Positions 26,022 to 36,300 are shown, counted from the first letter of the stretch. The stretch: 64,000 bases of DNA from Sinorhizobium kostiense (GCF_017874595.1 NZ_JAGILA010000008.1:248001-312000); one strand, 5' to 3'. Made by a program: numbers and translations. The notes: generated by a model from the sequence alone, not told the origin.

Positions 26022-27631
26022 GGTTCGGTCCAGTGCCGCTGACGAAGGCGGAAGGCGCAATCCTGGCGCATGCCGTGAAGACCGCGACCCAGAAACTGCC
26101 GAAGGGACATCGGCTGAGCGTCGCCGACCTTGCTTTCCTCGCTGAGGCCAATGTGAAAGAGGTGATCGTCGCCCGACTCGAGGCGGGTGATGTGCCCGAA
26201 AACGAGGCTGCCGCGCGGATCGCCGACGCGATCGCGCCGGACCACCTGAGTTTCTCTCCAGCGGCGACCGGCAGGGTCAACGTCCACGCGACGGTTCCGG
26301 GCCTTTTTGTGGCCGATCGTTCCGTCGTCGATCGCCTGAACAGGATCGACCCAGCAATTACGCTCGCCTGCCTTGCCGATCATGTCGCCGTCGACGCCGG
26401 CGACATGGTGGCCACGATCAAGATCATCCCGCTTGCGGTACCGGGCACTTTCGTCGAACAGGCTGCGGCGATCCTCCGTTCCGAGCCGGCCTTCGAGGTA
26501 AAACCCTTTGCGCCGCTACGCGCCGCCTTGATCGCAACGGAATTGCCTTCGCTGAAGCCCCAGGTGATGGACAAGACGCGCGCCGTCCTCGCCGCGAGGC
26601 TTTCACGGTCCGGCAGCCGTCTCGACAACGAGCGCCGGGTAGCGCACACCGCGGAGGCGGTGGCTGGTGCGATTGCCGAGCTCAAGGCCACCCACGACCT
26701 CATCGTCATGTTCGGGGCTTCCGCCGTAGCCGATCCCGACGACGTTCTGCCCGCCGCCATCCGCCGGGCAGGTGGGAGCGTCGAGCATGTCGGCATGCCG
26801 GTCGACCCCGGCAACCTGCTCGTCCTCGGGCGCGTCGGCGAACTGCCCGTCTTGGGGGCGCCGGGCTGCGCCCGCAGCCCGCGCGAAAATGGCTTCGACT
26901 GGATCCTTGACCGGCTGCTTGCCGGTGAACGGCCGAGCCCGTTGGATATTACGGGGCTTGGCGTCGGCGGCTTGCTCAAGGAAATTCCGACGCGGCCGCA
27001 GCCGCGCGATACGGCCGTCCGACCGCGCCCCGGCCCCTTGACGATCATCGTTCTCGCAGCCGGTCGGGCGAGCCGCATGGGTGCCGACGGAAGACACAAA
27101 CTCCTTGCCGAGTTCAACGGCGTTCCCTTGGTCCGTCGCACCGTGGAGACAGCTCTTTCCGCCACTGGCAAGGTCGTCGTGGTTACCGGTCATCGCGAGG
27201 CGGAGATCAGGGCCGCGCTTGCCGGACTGCCGGTGAGCTTTGTATCGAACCCTGATTACCCGAGCGGCATGGCTTCGTCGTTGGTGGCAGGACTTTCAGC
27301 GCTCGACGACAGCACCGGGGGCATGCTGGTGATGCTGGCGGACATGCCGGGCATCACGGCCGAGCATCTGTCGAGACTGATCGCCGCCTTCGATGCGCAA
27401 TCGAGCCCGGTCGTCGTGCGTGCAGTCGCCGACGGACTACGCGGCAATCCGGTCATTCTGCCGCGCGAGACCTTTGGGGCCGTGCGGCAGCTCGTCGGCG
27501 ATGTCGGGGCAAGGCACATCGTCGAAAGATGCGGACTGCCGATCGTCGATGTCGAACTGGGTGCGGCCGCCCGTATCGACCTCGACACCCCGGAAGCAAT
27601 CATCTCGGCCGGCGGCGTATTGAAGGAGTGA
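26018..27631 (+). CDS. Molybdopterin-binding / MobA-like nucleotidyltransferase fusion
   Basis: 537 aa. The N-terminal ~335 residues are a MoeA-like molybdopterin-binding region (VNVHATVPGLFVAD, DHVAVDAGDMVATIKIIP, GASAVADPDDVLPAAI). The C-terminal ~195 residues are a MobA/MocA-type NTP transferase with the nucleotide-binding LAAGRASRMG (346-355) and MLADMPGITAEHL. MocA relatives make molybdopterin cytosine dinucleotide, the cofactor form used by the xanthine-dehydrogenase/CO-dehydrogenase family. It is translationally coupled to the XdhC gene. This strengthens the reading of the cluster as molybdenum-hydroxylase maturation. Confidence 0.9.
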   Translation: MRFGPVPLTKAEGAILAHAVKTATQKLPKGHRLSVADLAFLAEANVKEVIVARLEAGDVPENEAAARIADAIAPDHLSFSPAATGRVNVHATVPGLFVADRSVVDRLNRIDPAITLACLADHVAVDAGDMVATIKIIPLAVPGTFVEQAAAILRSEPAFEVKPFAPLRAALIATELPSLKPQVMDKTRAVLAARLSRSGSRLDNERRVAHTAEAVAGAIAELKATHDLIVMFGASAVADPDDVLPAAIRRAGGSVEHVGMPVDPGNLLVLGRVGELPVLGAPGCARSPRENGFDWILDRLLAGERPSPLDITGLGVGGLLKEIPTRPQPRDTAVRPRPGPLTIIVLAAGRASRMGADGRHKLLAEFNGVPLVRRTVETALSATGKVVVVTGHREAEIRAALAGLPVSFVSNPDYPSGMASSLVAGLSALDDSTGGMLVMLADMPGITAEHLSRLIAAFDAQSSPVVVRAVADGLRGNPVILPRETFGAVRQLVGDVGARHIVERCGLPIVDVELGAAARIDLDTPEAIISAGGVLKE

Positions 27632-27634
27632 ACG

Positions 27635-27952
27635 ATGGACAATGCGGCGATCGAGGAAATGTTCGAGACACTGGGACCGGTCACGATCCGCCGCATGTTC
27701 GGCGGCAAGGGCATCTATTTCGAAGGTGTGATCCTCGCAGTCGAGGTGGACGGCGAAATCCTTCTCAAGGGCGATACCGAAACGGCGCCGGCACTGGAGG
27801 AGGCGGGGAGCCGGCAGTGGACCTATGCCGGCAAGGGCAAGCCCGTAAAGATGCCCTATTGGAGCACTCCGGATTCGGCTTTCGACGACCCGGAGGAGAT
27901 GGCCCGCTGGGTGCGGATGGCCCACGGCGCAGCGCTCAGGGCGAAGAAGTGA
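27635..27952 (+). CDS. TfoX/Sxy N-terminal domain protein
   Basis: 105 aa, a single TfoX N-terminal domain: LGPVTIRRMFGGKGIYFEGVILA and the C-terminal PYWSTPDSAFDD. Full-length TfoX/Sxy proteins control competence in some gammaproteobacteria. This short form lacks the C-terminal domain, and in alphaproteobacteria its role is unknown. It begins three bases after the MobA-like gene and so ends the plus-strand operon. Confidence 0.88.
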   Translation: MDNAAIEEMFETLGPVTIRRMFGGKGIYFEGVILAVEVDGEILLKGDTETAPALEEAGSRQWTYAGKGKPVKMPYWSTPDSAFDDPEEMARWVRMAHGAALRAKK

Positions 27953-28063
27953 GGGCGGACAGGCTTGCCGCGGGTCAGTCTCCCCATATGTGGGAGAGGT
28001 GGCCAGTGGAGAAAATTCTTAAGGCGCAGATGCGGGCGGAAAACGCACCCTCTCGTCAACCAC

Positions 28064-28480
28064 CTATTGCATTCGGCCGAGCGCCCGCACCGCATCCGCT
28101 GCAAAGCGCGATAGCGGCTGAGGCAGGGCGGACAGCTCGAACCAGCCGATATCGGACAGCTTATCCGGCTCTGTGAGGCGCGGCTCGCCGGAGAAGTCAT
28201 CGGTCGCATAAATCAGCGAGATCCAGTGCTGGCGGTCGGTCTCGATCATCTGCTCGCTGACGCAGAGAAACCGCGTAGAACGGATTGAAAGTCCGCTCTC
28301 TTCCTCCGCCTCGCGGCGAGCGGCGTCCTCTGCGCGTTCCATGTGATCGACCTTACCGCCGACAATGCTCCAATGGCCGGCCTCCGGCGCCTTCAGGCGG
28401 CGGCAGAGAAGGATCTTGCCATCGCGCAGGATCGCAAGGCCGCAACCAAGGCCCGGGAAGTCGATGCCGGGGAAGGCCAT
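28064..28480 (-). CDS. NUDIX hydrolase
   Basis: 138 aa. A full Nudix box starts at Gly42 and runs to Leu64 (GX5EX7REUXEEXGU, with the RREAEEESGL end). The N-terminal GCGLAILRDGKILLCRRLK and a GHWSIVGGKV lead-in are typical of MutT-like nucleotide pyrophosphatases. Substrate unknown. It lies downstream of, and on the same strand as, the RNA helicase gene, 11 bases apart. The opposite-strand TfoX gene converges on it. Confidence 0.92.
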   Translation of the reverse strand: MAFPGIDFPGLGCGLAILRDGKILLCRRLKAPEAGHWSIVGGKVDHMERAEDAARREAEEESGLSIRSTRFLCVSEQMIETDRQHWISLIYATDDFSGEPRLTEPDKLSDIGWFELSALPQPLSRFAADAVRALGRMQ

Positions 28481-28491
28481 GGGTTTTGCGA

Positions 28492-29991
28492 TCAGGCCTT
28501 GCCCGCGATCAGCATGAAGGCGGGGATTTCGTCGCCGAATCCGACGGGCGTCGGCCCATCGTCATAATCGCGGCGGTTGCGGCCGCGGCGATCGCGATTG
28601 TCGTCATTGGCAGCGGCCTGCGCGCGGCCGGGACGATTGTTACGGCCCATCTGGCTCTTTAGATCGGCATTGCGCTCCGGTTTCACCGCTTCCGCCCTTT
28701 CCATGACTGGTTCGAATTCGTCCGCACTATCGGCGCGGGCGGTATCGAATTTGTGATCGCTTCGCGCTCTTCCGGAGCGTTCCACATCTTTTTTGCGATC
28801 CTTGCGGCCATCTCGGCCGCGGCGGCCGTTGTCATGGCTCTCCATCGGCTCGGGCAATTCCGAAAGATCGCCCTTCAGCCATTCGACCTTCTGGCCGATC
28901 AGTTTCTCGATGGCATCGGAGAACTTCGTGTCGCGCCTGGTGACAATGGTGAACGAAGCGCCGGAACGGCCGGCGCGACCGGTGCGGCCGATGCGATGCA
29001 CATAGTCTTCCGCATGGATCGGCACGTCGAAGTTGAAGACATGGCTGACATCCGGAATATCGAGGCCGCGCGCGGCGACATCGGAGGCAACGAGCAGCTT
29101 GATGTTGCCGTCCTTGAAGTTCGCCAGCATGGCCATGCGCGAGCGCTGATCCATATCGCCATGCAGCGCGCCGACGGAAAAGCCGTGCCGGTCGAGCGAG
29201 CGGAAGAGATCGGCAACATCCTTCTTGCGGTTGCAGAAGATGATTGCGTTCTTCAACTCCTCCTGCGAGCGGATGAGATCGCGCAGGACGGCGCGCTTTT
29301 CGTAATCCTTGGCATGCGCGGCGACGAAACGCTGCGTCACCGTCGTCGCCGTCGAGGCGGGACGCGCAACTTCTATACGCTCGGGGTTCTGCAGGAAGCG
29401 ATCGGCGAGCTTCTGGATTTCCGGTGGCATTGTCGCCGAGAAGAACAGCGTCTGGCGGGTGAACGGGATAAGTTTGGCGATGCGTTCGATATCCGGGATG
29501 AAACCCATGTCGAGCATGCGGTCTGCCTCGTCGATGACGAGGATCTCGACGCCGGTCATCAACAGCTTGCCGCGCTCGAAATGATCGAGGAGCCGGCCGG
29601 GCGTGCAGATCAGAACGTCAGCGCCGCGCTCCAGCTTGCGGTCCTGTTCCTCGAAGGAAACGCCGCCGATCAGGAGCGCAATGTTCAGCTTGTGGTTCTT
29701 GCCGTATTTGTCGAAGTTCTCGGCGACCTGAGCAGCAAGTTCGCGTGTGGGCTCCAGGATCAAGGTGCGCGGCATACGTGCGCGGGCACGACCCTTTTCA
29801 AGGAGCGTCAGCATCGGCAGTACGAAGGAGGCGGTCTTGCCCGTACCGGTCTGCGCAATTCCCAGGATATCGCGACGTTGAAGCGCCGGCGGTATGGCGC
29901 CTACCTGGATCGGTGTCGGTGTTGCGTAGCCCGCGTCGGTAACTGCGGAGAGGACTTTTTGGCTCAGGCCGAGGTCAGCAAAATTGGTCAA
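28492..29991 (-). CDS. DEAD-box RNA helicase, RhlE-like
   Basis: 499 aa if started at TTG 29991, where family homology begins (TNFADLGLSQKVLSAV). The frame extends to an ATG at 30126, but that added 45-residue stretch looks non-helicase. Motifs in order: Q motif TPTPIQ, motif I AQTGTGKTAS, Ia PTRELAAQ, Ib TPGRLLDH, II VIDEADRMLD, III FSATMP, V ASDVAARGLD and VI HRIGRTGRAG. The C-terminal tail (about 115 residues) is Arg/Asp-rich and disordered, typical of cold-adapted and ribosome-assembly RhlE proteins. It likely remodels RNA in ribosome assembly or decay. Confidence 0.93.
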   Translation of the reverse strand: MTNFADLGLSQKVLSAVTDAGYATPTPIQVGAIPPALQRRDILGIAQTGTGKTASFVLPMLTLLEKGRARARMPRTLILEPTRELAAQVAENFDKYGKNHKLNIALLIGGVSFEEQDRKLERGADVLICTPGRLLDHFERGKLLMTGVEILVIDEADRMLDMGFIPDIERIAKLIPFTRQTLFFSATMPPEIQKLADRFLQNPERIEVARPASTATTVTQRFVAAHAKDYEKRAVLRDLIRSQEELKNAIIFCNRKKDVADLFRSLDRHGFSVGALHGDMDQRSRMAMLANFKDGNIKLLVASDVAARGLDIPDVSHVFNFDVPIHAEDYVHRIGRTGRAGRSGASFTIVTRRDTKFSDAIEKLIGQKVEWLKGDLSELPEPMESHDNGRRGRDGRKDRKKDVERSGRARSDHKFDTARADSADEFEPVMERAEAVKPERNADLKSQMGRNNRPGRAQAAANDDNRDRRGRNRRDYDDGPTPVGFGDEIPAFMLIAGKA

Positions 29992-30192
29992 AGTGGAAAC
30001 TGTTTCCGTTTCGTTCAATAGAACATGGATCGGTGCATGGGGAGATATACCACCGCGTGCGCCGCTCTTAAGCCGAAGGGCGCTGAAAGTCAAGAAATCC
30101 AGCACGTTGTTAGAAGGTACGGTCAATGGACCGCAAATCTCCCACGCAGCATCGGAATCGTCAGACGCTCACGCCATCAGTAATTCCGGGCT

Positions 30193-31518
30193 TCAGTGCA
30201 TATAGTGCGCAAGCTTGACCCCCGCCCGCAGGAACCGCATCGGGTCGACAGCTTCGCCGTTGAGGCGCACCTCGTAGTGCAGGTGAGGACCGGTTGAGCG
30301 GCCTGTACTGCCGGATTTGGCGATCACCTGATCCGCTTCCACGCGCTCGCCGGCGCTGACCCGCACAACCGCGAGATGCGCATATCGAGTTGATACCCCA
30401 TGACCATGATCGATTTCGACCATGTTGCCATATCCGCCCGCCGGACCGGCGGCCGTCACCGTTCCCGCCGCCGTCGAACGGATGCGCGTGCCGGTTTCGG
30501 CGCGGAAATCAATTCCCGCATGGAGCGCCAGCCGGCCAAGAAACGGATCCACCCGGTTGCCGAAATTGCTTGTGATATTGGTTGCCGGAGCCGGGCTCGC
30601 CAGGGGGAGCGTTCGCGCCGCGGCACGGGTCCGTTCGAGTTCGACAAGAGCGCTGTCGAGCGCCGCCAGTGACTGTTCGAACGCGTCTTCGTTTTGCGGC
30701 TCGACGAAAGGACCACCGATTGCCGTTCGCCCGCCTGAATGTATAGCGTCAGCCTCGGCCGTCTGCGGCTCGGGCAGAACGAAGCCCGTTCGCTCGATGA
30801 TCGTCCGGATGGCCTCGGACGTTCTGAGCGCACCGCTTGTCATCTGTCGCACATAGTGCAACTGCTCGCGCTCGACCCCTTTCAACGACAGCGTCACCTG
30901 GGAGAATATCCGGTCTGCACGAGCGGACACGCTCTTACCTTCTTCGCTCGCGGCGGGGTCTCGATAGACGGGTGCGGTCGGCTCGAGCGTTGCGCCGGGG
31001 TTCCCTTCCGCGGCGCCCATGACGTCTTCGATCGCCTTGACCCCGCGCGATTCGGCATGACTTTCGTAGGCTAGGGGCTGAATTGCGGGTGAGGGGGCAG
31101 CCTCCCCGTTCAGCGGGGCGGCCGCGCTTTCGGTCAATGTCTCGAACCGGCCGCTGCGTGAGGAAAGTTCGAACTGCTGTTGCAGGAGCTTCTCGACCTT
31201 CTCCTCCACGATCTGCTGGTCCAGGAGCTGCCGGCTCGTCACACGATCCACTTGTGCCCGAAGCGCCATGATCCGGTCTTCATATTCATGCTGCATGCGC
31301 GCCTGACGGGCAATCGTGCCGCCGATCAGATCGTCGCGCAGCACGAGATAGGTGGTGGCCAGCAGATAGCCGATGCTGAAGAGACCGACAAAGGAGCTGG
31401 CCACAGCCAACATCCAGGGGCGGATCGTCATGTGCCTGACCTTGTCGCCACTTGCGAGTATCAGGACGTGACTTTGTGCACGCCTTCCGAAGCCGCCTTT
31501 TGCCGGACGAAACGTCAC
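30193..31518 (-). CDS. M23 family metallopeptidase, membrane-anchored
   Basis: 441 aa. A cytoplasmic N-terminus of about 30 residues, one membrane helix (about 34-60), a coiled-coil stretch (about 75-120), a variable region, and a C-terminal peptidase M23 domain (about 320-430). The zinc ligands are in LALHAGIDF and in GPHLHYEVRLNG. Such proteins cleave peptidoglycan cross-links, or activate amidases when degenerate; here the ligands are intact. The ATG at 31518 follows GGTGACGTTTCG with no strong Shine-Dalgarno; a later ATG (residue 30) is possible. No divisome gene is adjacent. Confidence 0.9.
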   Translation of the reverse strand: MTFRPAKGGFGRRAQSHVLILASGDKVRHMTIRPWMLAVASSFVGLFSIGYLLATTYLVLRDDLIGGTIARQARMQHEYEDRIMALRAQVDRVTSRQLLDQQIVEEKVEKLLQQQFELSSRSGRFETLTESAAAPLNGEAAPSPAIQPLAYESHAESRGVKAIEDVMGAAEGNPGATLEPTAPVYRDPAASEEGKSVSARADRIFSQVTLSLKGVEREQLHYVRQMTSGALRTSEAIRTIIERTGFVLPEPQTAEADAIHSGGRTAIGGPFVEPQNEDAFEQSLAALDSALVELERTRAAARTLPLASPAPATNITSNFGNRVDPFLGRLALHAGIDFRAETGTRIRSTAAGTVTAAGPAGGYGNMVEIDHGHGVSTRYAHLAVVRVSAGERVEADQVIAKSGSTGRSTGPHLHYEVRLNGEAVDPMRFLRAGVKLAHYMH

Positions 31519-31610
31519 CCCGTCACCCCTGCCAGATGCGAATCCAATCGCGTTACCCGCGATCGACTACACTTCATTAGGGTTAACAAACGGTTGAGCA
31601 GGCCGCTTCG

Positions 31611-32438
31611 TCAGATATTCGTCGAGGCCGTCATCGAGCGGTAGAAGGAGGGCGTCAAACCGGATTCGGCGCGGGCGACATCATTGAAGGGGGCCTTGAG
31701 CGGCCCACGGAAATTCGCCCGCACGAGTGCCTGAAATGTCGCGGCTGGATCCTTCCTCTGCCGCGCGCAAAGAAAACGGAACCATTTCGCTCCGACGGCG
31801 ACATGGCCCTTCTCGTCCTCGTAGATGACATCGAGAACGGCCGCGCTCTCGTGATCGCCGGTTTCCCGCATTTTCGCCTGCAGTGCCGGGGTGACGTCGA
31901 GGCCGCGCGCTTCCAGAATGAGTGGCACGACCGCAAGCCGGGCCGTCAGGTCGTTGCGCGTATCATGGGCAGCCTGCCAGAGGCCGTCGTGCGCCGGAAG
32001 ATCGCCGTAGTCCGCGCCGAGATCGTTCAGCCTCTGCCGCACCATACGAAAATGCTTCGCTTCCTCGAAGGCGACCTGCATCCAGCCGTCGAAGAAGGAG
32101 TGCGGCACGGGCTCCGTCGCGAATCGGGCGACGATGTCGAGGGCCAGATCGACCGCGTTCAGTTCGATATGAGCGATCGCGTGGAGGAGGGCAATGCGCC
32201 CCTTCAGTGAGCCGAGCGAGCGCCGCTTGACCTGCGTCGGCGGTTTCAGGATGGGCTTTTCGGGGCGTCCGGGGCGCTCCGAAACCGCGCGATCGAGCGG
32301 CGAGCGCAATGAAAGCGTTCGCGCCTGCCAGCGTCGCGCGGCCTCCTGCGCGAGTTCGGTCTTGATGGCGAGGTCCGCCGCCCGGATCGCTTCGACGGCG
32401 GCGCCGCGCAGGCTGTGGAACTGCGGAAGCGTCGACAT
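31611..32438 (-). CDS. DUF455 ferritin-like domain protein
   Basis: 275 aa. The central part shows ferritin-like iron ligands: HIELNAVDLALD, QVAFEEAKHFRM, GDHESAAVLDVIYEDEKGHV. This matches DUF455, a family of di-iron proteins related to the tRNA hydroxylase MiaE and of unproven function. It sits nine bases after the stop of bcp on the same strand, so the pair probably share a transcript. A role in oxidative or iron stress fits the neighbour but is inferred. Confidence 0.88.
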   Translation of the reverse strand: MSTLPQFHSLRGAAVEAIRAADLAIKTELAQEAARRWQARTLSLRSPLDRAVSERPGRPEKPILKPPTQVKRRSLGSLKGRIALLHAIAHIELNAVDLALDIVARFATEPVPHSFFDGWMQVAFEEAKHFRMVRQRLNDLGADYGDLPAHDGLWQAAHDTRNDLTARLAVVPLILEARGLDVTPALQAKMRETGDHESAAVLDVIYEDEKGHVAVGAKWFRFLCARQRKDPAATFQALVRANFRGPLKAPFNDVARAESGLTPSFYRSMTASTNI

Positions 32439-32447
32439 CTGGTCGCC

Positions 32448-32924
32448 TCAGTCGGTGGCAAGCGCCTTCGCGGCGGCAAGAACCTCGTCCGCATGGCCGG
32501 CCACTTTGACTTTTTCCCAGATGCGGTTGATCCGCCCCTCCGGGTCGATGAGGAAGGTCGTGCGCTCGACCCCCATGTATTTGCGGCCGTACATGCTCTT
32601 TTCGACCCAGACGCCGTAGGCCTCGACGACCGTTTTTTCTTCGTCGGCAGCAAGGGCGACGGCGAGGGAATGCTTCTTCGCGAAACGGTCATGGCTTTTG
32701 ACCGAATCGGGCGAGATGCCGACCAACGCTATTTTTGCTGCTGCGAACTCGTCCGCAAGCGCGGAGAAGGAGATTGCCTCCTCGGTGCAGCCCTTTGTGT
32801 CGTCCTTGGGATAGAAGAAGAGGACCACCGGCTTGCCGCTGAGGTCCGAGAGCGAAATCGAGCCGCCGCCGTCACGTGGGAGCTCGAAATCCGGAGCGGT
32901 GTCGCCGGGCCGCAATCGTGCCAT
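32448..32924 (-). CDS. bcp: Thioredoxin-dependent peroxiredoxin, BCP type
   Basis: 158 aa. The peroxidatic motif is Pro39-x3-Thr43-x2-Cys46 (PKDDTKGC), and Cys46 is the only cysteine, so a 1-Cys or intermolecular mechanism is expected. N-terminal GDTAPDFELPRDGG and the YGRKYMGVERTTFLIDPEG block are typical of bacterioferritin-comigratory protein. It reduces hydroperoxides with thioredoxin or glutaredoxin. It precedes the DUF455 gene on the minus strand; upstream is a palindromic repeat. Confidence 0.94.
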   Translation of the reverse strand: MARLRPGDTAPDFELPRDGGGSISLSDLSGKPVVLFFYPKDDTKGCTEEAISFSALADEFAAAKIALVGISPDSVKSHDRFAKKHSLAVALAADEEKTVVEAYGVWVEKSMYGRKYMGVERTTFLIDPEGRINRIWEKVKVAGHADEVLAAAKALATD

Positions 32925-33311
32925 GATTAAGCCTTTCTTAAGCCAAGTTTTCTGGACATTTCCCAGCTACTGCATGAAGCCATAAATCGGAACCGGTCCA
33001 AGGAAAAAATCATGCAGTATTTTTCCGCGCCGCAGAGCTGTCGATGGCCGTCGCAGGCCCGCCGGGACTTGTGACGGATTTTTGACAGCTGCTCGATGAC
33101 CTTTTTGTGGCTATCAGCCATGATCATGTTTTGTCGGGAGCAAGGGCGGGAGGGTTGTCGTCGCGCTTTCCACAACATGCGAAGAGACGCGTTGTGGCTC
33201 GGGTCGGCGACTCATGGTTTACAAGAGTAGGAACTCCACCCGGCGCGCGCTTGGAAGCGTGCGTGACAGGAAGAATGGAATGCAGCAATCATCTGGAGGA
33301 CGCCTGCGGCG
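32925..33311. other. 387-bp intergenic region between bcp and the AsmA-like gene
   Basis: Divergent promoters should lie here. The bcp side holds a palindromic repeat (32968-33019). A plus-strand frame at 33107-33331 overlaps the next gene's start and has no coding features. I see no further structure. Confidence 0.6.
32968..33019. repeat. Half RIME-like element (second palindrome type)
   Basis: Outer arms CTACTGCATGA and TCATGCAGTA pair around an ATAAATCGG/CCGGTCCAAGG-like centre that has partly decayed. The design matches the right-hand palindrome of the ~106 bp repeats, without the left one. It lies 44 bases upstream of the bcp start codon. Confidence 0.55.
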
Positions 33312-36300
33312 ATGAGCGAAATCCGCGGTGAAAGGATTCGCTTTCGCAGGCAAGACATCCTCGCGCTTCACACGCTGCCTTCTGCGCAGGCCAGTGATCC
33401 GGTCGTCGTGCATACGCCGGCGCCCGGTGGAGCTCTGCGTCTTTGCGGCAAGATTATCCTTTGCGTTTCGCTCGTCGTCTTTGTCATCCTGGCGTCGCTC
33501 ATAGCCGTCGTCGAAAGCGGCCTCGTCGATGCCCCTCTGAATGCCCGCGCGCGTACCGCGCTCAACGCGGCACTTGGCGGTAATTACAGCGCCAATGTCG
33601 AAAGCACGGTCGTTCGCGTGACGGGTCGGGGGGCGCTTGCATTGAAAGCGCGCGGCGTGACCCTCAACGAGAGCGCGTCGCGTCGGCCAGCCGTCAGGCT
33701 CGCGGCCGTTTCGATTGCGCTCGACCCGCTGGCGCTGTTGGCGGGCCGAATTGCGGTGACGAGGCTCGAGGCAGAGGGGGGAGAACTCGATACCGGCTTA
33801 TTGCCCCGTGGCGAGCCGCTCGACCTGACGGCGGTTCGCATCGCCGACGTAGGAGCGGCGCTGGAAACGCTATTTGCGCATGTCGACGCCATGTCCCGCT
33901 TGACGGCGAGCAGCGCGACACAGGCCGTTCAGCTGTCCGATTTCAGCCTGCAGGTAACCGGCTCGCGTGGCCGAACGGTACCGATCGCGATCAGGACACT
34001 GGCCTTCAGCCGGGCGGCGGACGATACCATTCGCGTCGACGGCGTGGTGGATCTGGATGGCCGCGAAGCGCGTCTCACAGCAACGGCATCGGGCGCGGGA
34101 AGGCGCGTCGCCGCTATCGAAGCGGTGCTGGACGATGTGCCGCTCACTCCCTTCCTCTATCATGGAAGGTTCGCGAACGAGGAGCCCTTCGGAATCGACA
34201 CGGCGGCCGACGTCCACCTGAAGGCGACGCGCGCCGCGGAAGGGGAGAAGCCAACGCTCACGGTGGGCGTCAAGACCTCCGAGGGTGGCTTCCACGCCGG
34301 CGGCCTCGTTTCGGCGCTCAATCCGTCCGAGTTGAACGTTACCTATGATTTCGAGCGCGCCTCGGTGGAGATCCTGCCATCGATGGTCAGGATCGGACAG
34401 TCGACCTTCCCTTTCACCGGCGCCCTGATCGATCTCGACAAGACGTCGGGTCCCGGCAAGAAGGGCTTTGCCGTCGATCTCCTGTTGAGGGATGCCAGAT
34501 CCGCACCGGGAGACATGGAGGACCACCCGCTTGCCTTCGACGCCAAGGTGAATGGGCGGTTCGAGGCCGATAGCCATCGGCTGATCTTCGACCGGCTGAT
34601 GATGTCGAGCCCACTCGGATCGATGGCCGGCTCGCTTTCGGTCGCCTTCGGCAACACCTCGCCGCAGATCAGTTTCGTAGCCTTGAGCGACAGGATGCAT
34701 GCGACCGCCGTCAAGCAATTGTGGCCCTGGTGGGTCGCCAAGGGCGCCCGGCGGTGGGCAATCGGCAATCTCTTCGGCGGAACCATTACGGACGCCCGCA
34801 TAGAGGTTTCGCTCCCCGCGGGGCGCATTGCCGAGAGCGGTGGCAATCTGCGCCTCACCGAGAATGAGCTCAACATCAACTTCGCCATAGACGACACGCG
34901 CATCAACATCGCTGGCGAGATTCCGCCGCTGCGCGACACGTCCGGGCGCTTCCGACTGAGCGGCGAGCGGATGTCGGTCGCGGTTGGCAAAGGGGTGGCT
35001 TTTTTTCCGTCCGGGCGTTCGGTGGCTCTCGACGGAGGCGAATTTGTCATACCGGACGTCTACGGCAAACCGCTGATGGCGGAGATGAAGATCGAGGTCG
35101 GCGGAGAGGCCGATGCCATTGCCGAACTCGTCGCCTATAGGCCGATCCAGGCGCTGCAGAAAACGCCTTTCGTACCGGACGACTTCACCGGTCCGATGAC
35201 GGCGCTGGTCGGCGCGCGGTTCGGGCTGATTTCCGATCAAAATCCGCCGCGGCCCCTGTGGCAGGCGGAGATGCGGCTGGAGGACGTCACGATCAACCGG
35301 CCGGTGGCGGGGCGCGCGATCTCCGATCTCTCGGGCACGATGAGGATAGACAATACCGAAGCCGTTCTCGCTGCGAACGCCACGATCGATGGCGCGAAGA
35401 TGCAGATTGCGCTGACAGAGCCGGTCGACTCGGCGGCGAAGGTGACGAGGAAGCGGCAGATCTCCGGGACGCTCGACGATGCAGCACGACGCAAGATCGC
35501 GCCGTCCTTGTCCGGCATCGTCAGTGGTCCCGTCGGCATCGAGGCTTCGCTTGCCGAGGACGGAAGCCAGTCGGTCAAAGCGGACCTCGGCCGGGCAACG
35601 CTGTCGCTGCCCTGGATCGGCTGGCGTAAGGGCGCCGGCATAGCGGCAAATGCCGAATTCACCGTCAGCGCCAATGACGGCATAACGGAGATAAGCGATT
35701 TCAATATTGCCGGCGACGGATTCGGCGCGACCGGCGATCTCCGCGTCGATGATAATGGCCTCGCTTCGGCGCGCCTGAACGGCGTGCGTCTTGCAAATGG
35801 CGATGACTTTGCCGTCACCGTCGATCGCGCCAAGCGCGGTTACACCGTCGCGCTGACCGGAAGCTCGGCGGACATCCGGTTGCCGCTCGCGCGGGCGAAG
35901 GGCGAATCCGGTTCCGCCAAGAAAGCCGACGTGAAGGTCAATGCGAAGCTCGACCGCGTCCTCGGCTTCAACGGCGAAGTCCTCTCCAATGTGAATTTCG
36001 CCTATTCGACGCGCGGCGAGCAGATGGACGACATCGACCTCACGGCCGTAACCGTGAGCGGCCAGGCGGTGGTTGCCAGGATGGTGAAGGCAGGGCCGGA
36101 CAATACGCTCGAACTGGCGACCAGCGACGCCGGCGCTCTCGCGCGCTTCACCGATATCTACCGCAACATGCGGGGAGGTCTGCTGAACCTGCGACTGCGG
36201 GACCGCGGTGCGAGATCCTGGCGTGGCAGCGTCGATGTCAGGAAGTTCGCGCTGGTCGGAGAACAGAAGCTGAAGTCGATGGTCTCGTCACCGGCGGGCC

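Noticed and set aside
33107..33331. 74-codon plus-strand frame before the AsmA-like gene
   Set aside because: Overlaps the real start of the next gene and has no features.
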